Assembly: GCA_018881555.1 (NCBI GenBank)
Contig: JACAXG010000112.1
Coordinates: forward strand, 930,001 to 994,000
Reading direction: 5' to 3'
Length of the DNA: 64,000 nucleotides
Source: Amblyornis subalaris
Taxonomy: Eukaryota > Chordata > Aves > Passeriformes > Ptilonorhynchidae
A program made the position numbers and the translations under genes. Below the pieces are notes generated by a model. The model saw only the letters and a program-made list of their open reading frames with translations, was not told where the DNA came from and did no database searches. The first letter of the stretch is position 1. Every line of letters begins with the position of its first letter. Shown piece by piece: positions 49,657 to 60,412 of this stretch.

Positions 49657-50905
49657 AGAATCATAAAATCATAGAATGGTTTAGCTTGAGAGGGGACCTT
49701 AAAGATCATCTAGTTCCAATCCCCCTGCCATAGGCAGGAGCACCTTCTACTAGACCAGGGTGCTCAGGGCTCCAGCCAACGTGGCCTTGAACGCTCCCAG
49801 AGATGCAGCATTCACAGGTTCTCTGGGCAACCTCTTACGGTGTCTCACCACCTTCCCAGTAAACATTTTTTCCTAATATCTAATGTACTATTACTTTCTT
49901 ACAGTTTAAATCCATTCTCCCTTGTCCTATCACTACAGGTTCTTGCAAATAATCTTTCCCTTCAGGTACTGGAAGGCCACTATTAGGTCACCCTAAGCCT
50001 TTTCTTTTCCAGGCTGAACAATTCCAGCTCTCTTAGTCTTTCCTTGTAGCAGAGGTGTTCCATCCCTCTGATCAGCTTGGTCTCCCTCCTCTGGACTCAC
50101 TTCAACAGGTTCATGTCCTTCCTGTGCTGGGAACCCCAGAGCTAGATGTAGCACTGCAGGTGGGGTCTCACCTGAACAGAGTAGCTGGGCAGAATCCCNG
50201 CTCTCGCCCTGCCAGCNACACTGCTTTGGATGCAGCCCAGGACACGTTTGGCTTTCTGGGCTGCCTGTGCATGTTGCCAGCTCATGTCCAGCCTCTCACA
50301 CACCAACACCCACAAACCCTTCTCAACAGGGCTGCTCTTGATCTGTTCAGCCCCCCAGCCTGTGTTGATACCCAGGGTTGGCACAACCTCGGGAGATTCC
50401 CATGGACCCACTTCTGAAGCCTGTCTAGGTCACTCTGGATGGCATCCCATACTTCAGGTGTGTCAACTGCACCACTNGTCTTGGTGTCATCCGGAAATTT
50501 GCTGAGGTTGCACTCGATCCCTCCATCTGTGTCATTAATGAAGACATTAAATAATGCTGATCCCAATGTGGACCCTTGAAGAACACCACTTGCTGTCCAT
50601 CAGCAATCTGACCCATTGACCACTACCTTCTGGATGTGACCATTCAACCAATTGCTAATCCACCTAACAGTCCACCCATCAAATCCATCACTCTCCAACT
50701 TGGAGGGAAGAATGTCGTGGAGGACTGTGTCAAAGGCTTTACAGAGGTCTGGATAAATTACATTTGTAGCTCTTCCCTCAGCCACTGACGTAGTTACTCC
50801 ATCATAGAAAGCCACTAGGTTGAACAGACAGCATTTTCCCCTGGTGAAGCCATCCATGCTGGCTCTCTTGAATCTACATCTCTCTCCTCGATGTGCCTTA
50901 GCATA
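49657..50905 (-). mobile_element. CR1 LINE, 5'-truncated, minus strand, RT core partly readable
   Basis: The 3' end lies at 49657-49700 (ATCATAAAATCATAGAATGG). Minus frames read the reverse transcriptase: [19 protein letters not shown] ... [12 protein letters not shown] within 50600-50758, then [15 protein letters not shown] and SKFPDDTK (CR1 FADD box with A to P) within 50282-50566, then [12 protein letters not shown]. Further C-terminal pieces (LGCIQSS, VRPHLQCYI) fall in a different frame at 50142-50411. There are frame breaks between blocks, so it is inactive. At about 1.25 kb it is the longest CR1 in the window. Confidence 0.94.
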
Positions 50906-51659
50906 GCTTCTGTTCCATGAAGGATGATGATACAAGAAAACAAGGATTCTAAATGAAAAGGGAAAAAAAGGTGACCAAGATAAATTAAAGATTTTGACAG
51001 CAATGTACATAAAGGCAATATTTCACGGTGAATTTTAGGCCACAGACTAGCACAATTCATTATCTTGGATTTTGATATAACAGAACTAATTGCTTTAGCT
51101 GTTTTTCATCCACATAGCTTTTTCAAAATAATATTTTTTAATGTAACTCAACTGACTGATGGACGCCCTGAAAGAATCAAGAGCAAGTCAAGAAATTTTG
51201 TAGTATGAGAGATTTTCCCCACTGCAGATTTAATGCACATTTCTTTAACATTTTTGTAACAGAATGGGGTCAAAGATCTCAGTTATTGTGATATAGCAGA
51301 TGCATGAAAACACAAGAAAGAACTCAATGCACATAGGAGGCAAAAAAAAACTAAAATAAAAAAGAGTTTCCACATCTGTTTATTGATGTTCACAGAAACA
51401 TAAAACAGTCCAGATTGGAAGGTACCTCNAAAGAATGACTTGCCCCAAACTTTCACAGTAAAGATGAGATTATCTAGCTCCACCANGTCCAGTTTAATTC
51501 TACTTCATAGCAACATTTATGTCAGCAGTTNCAAACACTTAGCATTAATGTGGTTACCTGACAGGTGGGATCATGGTACATTCTACAATGCCTTCTTTAT
51601 GAAGAGAAAAATTTGTCCCTATGTATGTGAAAATCCTTCTATTTTTTTTTTTGCATCAG
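50906..51659. other. Unique AT-rich DNA between CR1 and ERV
   Basis: A possible CR1-tail scrap lies at about 51392-51432 (ACAGTCCAGATTGGAAGGTACCTC). T-run at 51641-51652 just before the LTR. Nothing else seen. Confidence 0.45.
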
Positions 51660-52376
51660 TGTAGCAGAGCAGTAGAGAGAAGATCCTCAGCCAGGCATAA
51701 GAAATCGGATGCACTGGCAGCGGAGACTGGATTAGACCAATGTCTGGAGCCAACACCTGTGTGTGTGTGGCTGGGGGCAGGTCAGGCCTTGCTTTCAGAT
51801 GAGGCAGTGCCCTCACCCCAGCCCCCCAGCCCCAGCAGCGCTGCCAATCCATCACACACTGAGNGGTGCTGACCCAGCCCCTGAATGGCCAAGTGACTGG
51901 AATTCCCATCTGGGGAACAGTTCCACAAAGGGCCAAGGGGTTAAAAGGGGCTGACCACACATGGCCAGCTGTCTGGACTCTGCCTTGTCTTGGGCTCCAC
52001 ATGAGAAACCAGGAGCTGGTAGCTATACATGTGTTTTTCTATACCACTCGTGTCCTTCTCTCTCCTTGTCTTAATCCTCTTTTCATTGAACTTTTGGGTA
52101 ACATAACATCTTAAGGTTTCTAGGTTGAATTGGTTAAGTTTATGCTAAGTTAATACTGAGTAAATGCTAAGTAATGCTATAATAAGTGTTTTATATTGAA
52201 TTCGGTGTTGTATTTTGCCCTTTGCCAAAGTTCCTTGATTTTCTGTATTTTTGCCAGTAAACTTTTGTGTGATTTTCCTCTCTTGAGAATACCTGGTGGG
52301 GATTTCTCCTTTGCGCTAAAACAGAGTAATGGAACCTTGAATTAAAGCCTTGGATTTAAGGATCTGGGGTGTAACA
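51660..52376 (+). mobile_element. ERV 5' LTR, plus strand (tRNA-Ser-primed element)
   Basis: The 3' end (GGATCTGGGGTGTAACA) is secure. It is followed, after 7 nt, by a tRNA-Ser-type primer binding site, and it recurs at 55116. The 5' end is less certain: TGTAGCAGAG at 51660 is the best TG start and gives 717 bp. A TTAAAAGG box near 51942 could be the TATA element, and the U3 half is GC-richer than R/U5. No convincing 5-bp TSD was found (ATCAG against ACTGG). Together with the internal region it forms a shortened provirus. Confidence 0.7.
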
Positions 52377-52383
52377 TTTTTAT

Positions 52384-52400
52384 TGGCATAGTCGGTGGGA
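52384..52400 (+). other. Primer binding site, tRNA-Ser type
   Basis: TGGCATAGTCGGTGGGA matches the complement of the 3' end of vertebrate tRNA-Ser (TGGCGTAGTCGGCAGGA) at 14 of 17 bases. All three differences are transitions. It lies 7 nt after the LTR end, as expected. Confidence 0.75.
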
Positions 52401-52659
52401 CACTCTTGAGTTTTGGCGATGAGGTGGTTTGTGTGNAGATAACTGCCAGCTGCAGTAAAAGGAGAGAGAGTTTTGGGTTAAAACCAATGTTCTCCAGCAA
52501 TCAGGTCATGGATAGACCTGGATTGATGACCAAATTAAGTTGCTGTAAACTTATAAAGCTTGTCTCTGAAAAAAACTGGCAAAANCTGCAGGTGGCAATG
52601 GAGAAAATCGGAACTTTGGCAAACAGGGAAAAGAAACCTCCTGGCCAGGTTGCACACGG

Positions 52660-52746
52660 TCAGCCTAAGATGGCCACCCAGGGAACCCAGGGAGCGTGTG
52701 GTCAGTCTAAGATGTGAGCCCAGGGTTAGTCTAAGATGNCTGTCCC
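52660..52746 (+). repeat. Three imperfect tandem copies of GTCAGTCTAAGATG unit in ERV leader
   Basis: GGTCAGCCTAAGATGGCC, GGTCAGTCTAAGATGTGA and a third copy TTAGTCTAAGATG follow at irregular spacing of roughly 25-40 bp. The last copy sits just before the gag-like ORF. Confidence 0.7.
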
Positions 52747-53212
52747 AAAAGAGATAAAAAACATACGGGAGTCTGAAATGGCTACCCAAAAAGAGAAGCA
52801 CATTTTTGCCGAGAAGCTGTTAAAATTGCAAGCTGCCTTAGAGGCTGAAACCATTTCTCTCCTCAGGGCAGAATGGGAACTAGCCCAAAAGCAACTAGCC
52901 CAGAACCTGAGAAACCTGTTAAACCAGTTTGTGCAAAGCCAAAGGGCTTTAGTGACACAGGTTAACACCCTTGGGGGAAGCATGCCCATCAACCTGGAGG
53001 AGGTGTTGGGCCACCCTGAACAAGATCCCACCCCTGGGGAGGAGTTTACACCAAAGCCAGACTCCTCCCCACACCTTGAACTCTGCCCACCTGTAAAAAA
53101 TGAGGAGGCAGAGAGGGAGGTGGGACTCCCTGACCATGATGTCACTGATGTTACCTCCCTCCTCGCCCTGGACACAGATGATGACTGCCTCATTGGAATC
53201 TATGCCCTTTGA
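52736..53212 (+). CDS. Gag-like ORF of degraded ERV, 158 aa
   Basis: An open frame of 158 codons lies 336 bp after the primer binding site, where gag is expected. Residues about 10-70 are rich in K, E, L, Q and A with heptad-like spacing (KLLKLQAALEAETISLLRAEWELAQKQLAQNL), so a coiled coil is likely. The rest is proline- and acid-rich (HPEQDPTPGEEFTPKPDSSP, then DDD). I see no major-homology region and no CCHC zinc knuckle. A Gag matrix/N-terminal domain fits by position and composition only; it could equally be another accessory protein. An upstream frame (52406-52717) is open and joins only across stops. The first codon includes an ambiguous base, and start choice is uncertain. Not a host gene. 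Confidence 0.5.
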   Translation: MXVPKEIKNIRESEMATQKEKHIFAEKLLKLQAALEAETISLLRAEWELAQKQLAQNLRNLLNQFVQSQRALVTQVNTLGGSMPINLEEVLGHPEQDPTPGEEFTPKPDSSPHLELCPPVKNEEAEREVGLPDHDVTDVTSLLALDTDDDCLIGIYAL

Positions 53213-55050
53213 TAATCTCCCTCAGGCCTGCGCTTTGGTTAACGGATTAGCATATCAAAAGGCAGAGCCAATGGTGATAATATCACACACTGTGACAAAA
53301 TTGACTAAGTTGCAGGGGACAATTTGCAACCAGCCCAAAGGAAATAAAACGGAGACTTTTTGAAAAATTTTACTGATGTGGGGAACTGAAATAAAGCTTT
53401 CTGAAGAAAAGGCACATGGCAAACAGCTGTGGGCTTTTAATAAGAATGCATACTGCTTCATGAAAAGTTTAAATGTGCTGGAGGGGGGATAATTGATTCC
53501 CATCCCCACTCTAACACGTGATGAGAATACTGGGAGTATGTGGGAAGTGGCAAGCTACCAAACAATGCCCCAGAAGGAGCTGATACCCCATTGGCTTTCC
53601 TGCATGTTACTCTTATTTATGCCAAAATTTAAAGATTGGGACNGAGACAAAAAACTCTTGGCACCACCTCCAAAAGGTGAGCTGAGAGTGGGGGGCAAAT
53701 TTGAAGATGCTCAAAAGCTCGCTGAAAATGCAGGGAAATTTAGTTTCCCTGTATTTTCACTGAAACTTTGCAAATTGCTCCTGCNCTGCCTCCTTCTGGT
53801 GGCAGTGAGTGTTATGCCTTGCCTGTCACCAGATGCAGGGGCAGAACAGCTGCTGCAGGAAAAATGCTTTATCATTTTGCAAGTTTGTTGTTTGAGCAGA
53901 TCCTCTCCAGCCAGAAGACTGCATGTACGTCTGGATGAGAATCAAGTCAACTACAAACAAAGAACACAGAGGAACCACATTGAAACCTCCAACAAAATGT
54001 GAAATATGCCAGAGGAATAAGTAAGTAAAAGAGAAGNGTGTCTTTTTCTCTAAGGACCATTCTAAAATCACATTTAAAATTAATTATTTAACAAATTAAA
54101 GTGAAAAGGTCTCAGAGGATGGCTTGCTACTCCAACTTGTTTGCCTGCATAATACTGAGAATACTCATCAGTATTGTTAAAGTACTGGATAACTTCATTA
54201 GTAATTGTCACATTTTTGACTATTGTTATTACTATGTTTATATTCACACACATTTATGTAAGTTTACCTGTAATATTTAAGATGTGCATATTTTCTTACT
54301 GGTTGCCACNGTTGGTGGAAAAGGTTCCTCCCTCAGTTTAGTTTTGGGAGCTCATAAACTAATCTGTGTATCTCTTCCTATCTCCTCAGGGTAAAGCATA
54401 AAATTACCAAGGGAAGAGCATGTAGTAATGGTAAGAGATGTGTAATTGTGCAGAAGTGGCAGCTGGAAAGTTCTCTCCAGCTGTAGAAGTGATTTGGATT
54501 GGAGAAAACCTGAAGGGTTTGNGTAAGTTGAAGAGGTTTTTGGTCTGAATCAGGACCCTGAAAATTATATGCTGGAGAAATTGGAACTAATGAGTCTTAT
54601 ACCTTTGACTCCCACCCCTGAGGTAATCCAGACCATTTTGGATAGTAGAATTGTATTGTATGTTGTTTCCCATGATGTCCACTGGCCTATTCTCTCTCCC
54701 TGGGTACAGGTTCTGGGGATCTCCCTGAAACCTTGTTGGTGGGAAGGATAAGAGTGGTGATCTGAGACTTGTGTATTTGTTCGGGTTGTGGAGATATCTG
54801 GACCTGTAAGATTGTGGACTNCAAAAGGCAGGGCAGCCTAAATTGAATTCACCAAGCTGTTTTGGAGCCCAGCTTACAAGTCCAGCAAGTATCAAAAATA
54901 GTTGTGTAAATTATCTAATGCTAGAGAATACTAAACCTCACAGAAGGAAAGTGCTGCCTCCAAGAAATCACTGGAAACCATGGACCAATCTGCTGGACTC
55001 TTTGGGTGCTGAAAGACTGCTGCTATATGAACTCCATCTTAAAAACATCT
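53213..55050 (+). mobile_element. ERV internal region, unrecognised and broken
   Basis: About 1.8 kb between the gag-like ORF and the 3' LTR remnant. It contains a plus ORF at 53493-54002 (169 codons, with ambiguous bases) and a short one at 54569-54751. Neither shows reverse transcriptase, protease, integrase or envelope motifs that I can see. A G-run at 53482-53490 (GGAGGGGGGATAA) resembles a polypurine tract but lies too far from the 3' LTR end to be the usual one. The element is therefore either deleted for pol or a non-autonomous derivative. Confidence 0.5.
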
Positions 55051-55116
55051 GTTGCGCTAAAGCAGACAATGGAACCTNGAGTTTAACCCCTGGATTTAAG
55101 GATCTGGAGTGTAACA
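55051..55116 (+). mobile_element. ERV 3' LTR remnant, plus strand
   Basis: About 66 bp repeat the end of the 5' LTR (52311-52376): TTGCGCTAAA, CAATGGAACCT, TGGATTTAAGGATCTGG and GTGTAACA, with scattered differences and one small indel. Upstream of 55051 I could not align it to the 5' LTR. The rest of the 3' LTR is therefore diverged, deleted or of another subfamily. Confidence 0.7.
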
Positions 55117-55733
55117 ACTGGTTATGTGGATGATTATGGTTAATCATAATCTTCTGATCTGTAGCTAAAGATTGCCAATGCAGTATCTAAATAACAGCTC
55201 TGTCATCTATTACAGTGGATTATAGTGTCATCAGGTGTTGGTCTCTCNTGTTGAGTCATGAGGTTCAGTGAGAACCTCTTGCTTTCTAAGCTTCTCAGAG
55301 AGGTCTAGGTGTAGCTTGGTCTGCTTAGTCTTAGATTTGGTCTACAGTTTATGTCTAAAGTGTTATAACATAAAAATTATACCTACTTTTTGATCCACTT
55401 TTTGGAAAGTATACTAAAATGCAATCTCCATTGAAGAAAAAAATCTTTGTAAAGGGCAAAAGTGTCTCAGCTAATTCAAAAATACATTTCTTCCCTGAAT
55501 GAACGGTAGGATTTCTTTGCTATTTTTTGCATTTAGAATGGTTTTATGACCAAGAGGGATTTCTAAATGTGGGAATAATATAAATGGCAGATATGAGAAA
55601 TGTGGCACCTATGACACAAGATATTTAATCAGTTGATAAATTCAGTGCTGCATTTTTCTCTCTTCAAGTAGAATCATACCTGTTTTACTGCTTGAAACTC
55701 CATAGCTGTGGAGCTCTGTCCTATATGTGATGT
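55117..55733. other. Unique AT-rich DNA, no gene seen
   Basis: Nothing recognised; adjoins LTR G. Confidence 0.5.
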
Positions 55734-55986
55734 TGTCCTGGGTTACAATGTGAGGTGTAACCAAACTGTGTGTTCTACCCACCTCTATGCCTTTTTCTGG
55801 AAAATTAATAATGACGGGTCATTCGCAGTGGCTGCTCAATGCACTCAGACTTTGTGTTACAGCCAGTTTTTCTGTATCATTGCATTTATTGTAATCTATT
55901 AAACTGTGACTCTGACCTGAAAATCTCTCTCAAGGTATTTGTGTTGGGGTTCATTTCCCGTGCTGGTTTACTTTCAAACCAGCACA
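55734..55986 (+). mobile_element. Short solo LTR G, plus strand, with hairpins
   Basis: It begins TGTCCTGGGTTACA and ends CAAACCAGCACA (terminal inverted similarity TGTCCTGGGTT / TGTGCTGGTTT). Flanks are GATGT before and AATGT after, a 5-bp TSD with one transition. CTATTAAACTGTGACTC near 55896 resembles the poly(A)/R block of the TGTCCTGG avian LTR family. Two perfect stems lie inside: GGTTACA/TGTAACC (55741-55762) and GTGCTGGTTT/AAACCAGCAC (55960-55985). At 253 bp it is short for an LTR; a truncated copy is possible. Confidence 0.62.
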
Positions 55987-57558
55987 AATGTCTACTTATT
56001 TTGCTCAGGAAAACACATTAAATTAACTACATTAATACTTTAGGATGCATATTTTGAATATTATCTAAATATTTTTATAATTTTTTAATAAAGTATACTA
56101 TAGTTAATCTGCCCATAGGTATGATGTAGTAACATGCAATGTAATAAATATTGGAAAAACTGCTGTTCACTGGATATTTGCTGCCATCTGCAGACAAATT
56201 GTGAGAAGTGCTTTTCTAGAAATAAAATTCTGACATTTACTATTCAGTACTCTCTGCCACCCCCCCCCACCCCAAGAAAACTTGTTTGTTATNATTATAT
56301 AATTGGTAACTGAAAGATACATGTGGCTACAACTATCAACAGAATGAACTCCTGGAAAATCTGTTGAGCATCTAATATTCATTTTGGCTTGCTTTTTTTT
56401 TTCTATTGGATTTTTTTAAAGTAAATAGTAAATTCTTAGAGCTTTTCACAATCATTTGATTGTGAATTTTCAAATTTTTTTTAACATAAGAAAATTTAAT
56501 CTAACAAGGTTTCTGTAGCAGAAATTAGTGCACTTTGAAGTGTAAACTTTGAATTTGGCTGGACCTGCAAATTTTAGTAATGCAGATTTCTCAGTCTCCC
56601 ACTGCAAAAGACCTGTCTCACTGTCTTTGTACAGTCCTCATGGGCAAGGACTATTGACTCTTTTTTCTCCCCTATGGCTCTCAGTTCCAAAGAGCTGGTG
56701 TCAGATAATCTGTTGATATCCTATTTCATCAAGAAATGGTTAGCTCTTGTGCACTTTATCTCAAATTCTTCTTAAAAAGAAATTTTTATATATAGGGTAC
56801 CTAGAGATTTTTTCCTTGTAGGCAATGAGATGGAATTTTATACAATTTTTATTTATCATGCTTAGAGTGAGCAATAGAAGTTCATTAAAAAATCCCATAA
56901 TACTCCAAGGGGGATGATTTGGAACAACAATTCAGCACAAGATCTGGAGACAAAAATTACAGAGGGACATAAACGTAGGTAAATGATTTGCTGCAGCATA
57001 AATCTAGTTCCAATCAAACATGTAAACATGTTATTTACATAATTATACAGGGCGCTTCCCCCCCCCCCGGGTTGTTCTGAAAAGCCCAAAACTTTGCAGA
57101 ACTATGTAACTGTCTATCATCCCAACATGGACAGAATTAAAGAATAAAACTTCTTAATAGTTTTGGTCACTTTTTTTGTTTTCAAATTACTAGTGAGGCA
57201 ATCAATTTTGCTCAAAAAACCCAAAATATCATGAGGCAAATATTTAATGGAAGCATGTATCAAAGAAACTTTGAGTTATTCATTGTCATTGTTACAGAAT
57301 TTCACATATTATTTCATATTTTCTTCAATATAATTTTCAGATAATATACACTCTACTTCGCTTTCCAAAATAACCATCATTTGTGAAGACAAGTTTTCAG
57401 GTTGTATTGATTGAAATTCTCCATTTTATATTGAGCCTTTCACAATAATAAAATAAATGGTTTATAACAATACAATAAATCATGTAGGTCACATTTATAA
57501 TACATGTTATTTTGTTCTTTTATTTTTTCTTCTATTTTTTCAATGAGGCAATGAGAGT
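55987..57558. other. Unique AT-rich DNA, no gene seen
   Basis: C-run at 56262-56270 and a C tract at 57057-57068. Short ORFs only. Confidence 0.5.
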
Positions 57559-57559
57559 T

Positions 57560-57830
57560 ATAGAATAGTTTGTTTTGGAAAGCACCTTTAAANATCATCT
57601 AGTTCCAAGCCCCCTGCTGTAAGCAGGGACACCTTCCACTAGACCAGCTTGCTCAAAGCCTNGTCAATTTGGTCTTGAACACCTCCAGGGGTGGGACATC
57701 CACATCTTCTCTGAGAAACCAGTGCCTCACCACCCTCATTGTAAAAAAAATTCTTCCATATGTTCCCCTGAGAGTCTCTTTTAATTATTGAAAGGTTGCA
57801 GTAAGGTCTGCAAAGCAAGCGTGGAGATGA
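57560..57830 (-). mobile_element. CR1 LINE 3' end, minus strand
   Basis: Reads the CR1 3' UTR in reverse: GGAAAGCACCTTTAAA, ATCATCTAGTTCCAAGCCCC, GGGACACCTTCCACTAGACCAG and CTTGAACACCTCCAGGG. It is truncated, with no coding part. The right boundary fades near 57830. Confidence 0.9.
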
Positions 57831-57996
57831 AGCGAGAGTATGCTTTTTTATTTTAGCATAATTTTGGGGCAATTCTGTTTTTTATCAAGCTGATGCAAGT
57901 AAGGAATAATTCCTCTGAAGTCAGTAAGGCTATTTTTCATAAAGTTGGCATGCAGTTAAGAGTCTCAGGTCTTTCTGACTGCCCACATAAAGATAT

Positions 57997-58484
57997 TGTT
58001 ATAAATGGAATTAATGGGCTGGGTATTGCGAAGTTGTACGGTTGTAATGTTGAAACGTGGCCACTGGGTGGGGTGGTAAATGGGAAAATATAAGGGGGTT
58101 TCTAGAATGTCCTATGGAGTGATGCAATGGAAATGAGGTCAATGCTTCAAAAGGGAAGGTCAAAGGGATGGACCTATCACTCGACGCCCTNGAGAAGGAC
58201 GGGACTAAGAACCAATAAGACCCCTAGATACGAGCCGTTAGAGGGAGGATTCAAGTGGAACCAACNGCGGACTGGCGAAGGGTATAAAGACTGTCCCGGG
58301 GCCCCGCCCCGGGGTTCTNCTGAGGAGCTTGGGATCCGAGGGAGCACCCAGAGTGCCACTCTGTTGTATTGTTGTTCTGGCTTGTCGAGTGGAGCCTGGG
58401 CTACTCCTGGGTTCCCATTCGCAGCTGTTTTTAAATAAACGAGTGGATTCNTCCCTTTTTAACATCCTAGCCTGGTTTATTACA
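57997..58484 (+). mobile_element. Solo LTR F, 488 bp, plus strand
   Basis: Ends are TGTTATAAATGG and TTTATTACA, which are inverted-repeat-like. TATAAA is at 58283-58288 and AATAAA at 58434-58439. A GC-rich near-palindrome (CCCGGGGCCCCGCCCCGGGG) lies at 58296-58315, between the two. I found no exact TSD (ATAT before, ATAG after; a 4-bp TSD with one change is possible, as in ERV1 types). No internal ERV sequence adjoins. Confidence 0.75.
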
Positions 58485-60043
58485 ATAGGAAATCTTTAAG
58501 TGGATTTCATATCTAAATCATTGCGGTCCATTTACTTAGAAAAGTCCTCTGGTCACAGAGCACTCTTTGGAACTAGAGTTGGGGAAATGCAAAGGTGACT
58601 AATATTTCTGTGTTTAGTCCTACCCTCCCCCTTTCTCTTCCCAAACCACCCCACTCAAAAAAAAAACTTTTAAAAGGCAAAAAAACCAACCAACCAACCA
58701 ATCAACCAACCAACAAAAAAAACCCCAAACAAACAAAACAAACAAACAAACAAAAACAGAAAAAAAAGGAAAAGGTTTTCCAAACTGGCTATTGCATAAA
58801 AATCTTTCTGATTGTTTTGAAATGCTGCACTACTGTGCTGCACAGCTTAATAATTCAGTTGGGTGTTCATCNCTCAGGAACATGTGATGCTATTTATTAT
58901 GCCAAAATTTATTTTTAAAGTTGAAATTATATTTGGGTGTGCAGTTAGTTCCTTTCAATTAATTCAGCTGCAGTGTGTGCCTTGCTTTCTGTCATCTGCA
59001 TTACAATAGCAGTGACTTCNTTGCCTCTGTGGGCAGTCAGCCAGAAAGACAGAGTAACCCAGTGTCTCCCTGTGCTTTCACTGGCACTTCAATGGACTNT
59101 TGCTGTCAGCAGTAAAAATACAATAAATTGAGACTCTTTCTTCAGTAGAAATCCTAAGATAGAATTAAGCCATACTTCAATATTTTACAAGAGACTGAAA
59201 CCATCTGTTAAGATCCAGCTGGATGGCTCTTGGTCTAATAGAGTGGAAATGGATCTTGTGACTATCTATTCAGGTGGTTTCTTCAGCTGTCTTTCCCATT
59301 GTTAATCTTTCAGTAATCACATTCTGTGTCACNGAGCGGTCAGGGCAATTTCCTCTCTCAGGTCAAACCTCAGGGGTTATGCTTTTACTTTATTTAATTA
59401 ATTACCAACTTGCTGAGTTCAAGTCCTGTTGAGCTTTACACAGGGGGAAGGAAAAGAGGAGGAATATATGAACAGAGAAAGCATTTCTATTTTGAAGGGC
59501 AAATTTAGGAGTCAGATGCCATACAGCTAAGTAAAGAGCAGCAGAAATGTTAGGAGATACTGAAAGTTAATCTTTCTAGGATATTTTGTGATACTGTGTG
59601 TTCTGCCACTGCCAAAAGGTGGACTAAGCTGCAAAGAAGTATTCACTAAGTATTCACTGCTGACTATTCACTAAGCTGCAAAGAAGTATTTTATAGTATC
59701 CATAAATTGTGGACACAGGCTTCATAGGGCTCATCCCACTTTTTTTTTTTCACACATCGGAAGCATTGCTGAAGGTAGTATGAAATACCTTCCCACTTTC
59801 AGGCCAATGGAGTTGATATCCCGTTGGGCATTCACGTTNTCATAAATTAACTCAGGGAATTAATGACTGAGTCAAGTTCTGCTTTGTACTGACTGACCTT
59901 ATATGTATGATTACTATGGTCTCTTCCAGCTTCCTAGCCAACATCCTCTGACTTTCAGTCTATTTTTCNCTTTAAAATATCCTAGCAACTGTAGTTGTGT
60001 ACTTTTGGTGGGGGTCTGTAAAACAAAACCTCATCCTGAACTG
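58485..60043. other. Unique DNA with CCAA/CAAA repeats and local duplication
   Basis: Low-complexity (CCAA)n/(CAAA)n and A-runs at 58656-58775. A 21-bp direct duplication at 59623-59690. 58930-59110 is repeat-free and might be conserved noncoding DNA. No gene seen. Confidence 0.5.
58656..58775. repeat. (CCAA)n / (CAAA)n low-complexity
   Basis: A-run, then CCAACCAACC units and AAACAAACAA units. Confidence 0.85.
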
Positions 60044-60044
60044 C

Positions 60045-60412
60045 ATAGAAAGATGCCTATGAAGACAGGCTGTGAGAGCTGGCTTTGTGCAGGCTGGAGA
60101 AGAAGGCTCTGGGGAAACCTGGTTGTGNCCTTTCAGTGTATAAAGGAGGCTCATAAGCAAGGTGCAGAGAGACTTTTTACCAAGGCTCATAGTGACAGAA
60201 CGGACAGCAGTAGTTTGACACTGAAAGAGGATAGATTGATTTAGGATGAGGGTGATGAAACAGTGGAGCAGGTTATCCAGAAGGGTGGTAGGTGCCCCAT
60301 TCTTGGAAGTGTTCAAGGCTGAGTTGGATGAGGCCCTAAACAACCTGGTCCAGTGGAAGACATCCCTGTCCATGAACTAGATTATTTATAAGGTCTCTTC
60401 CAAATCAAATTA
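60045..60412 (+). mobile_element. CR1 LINE 3' end, plus strand
   Basis: Diverged CR1 3' region: GCAGGCTGGAGAAGAAGGCTC, CATAGTGACAGAACGGACAG, GGATGAGGGTGATGAAACAGTGGAGCAGGTTA, GTGTTCAAGGCTGAGTTGGATGA, and AACCTGGTCCAGTGGAAGACATCCCTG. Truncated at both ends and without a reverse-transcriptase core. Confidence 0.85.

Noticed and set aside
51392..51432. Possible CR1 tail fragment
   Set aside because: About 40 bp of weak similarity, not enough to support a feature.
53480..53492. Polypurine tract GGAGGGGGGATAA as the start of the 3' LTR
   Set aside because: Would make a 1.6-kb 3' LTR against a 0.7-kb 5' LTR with no visible similarity.
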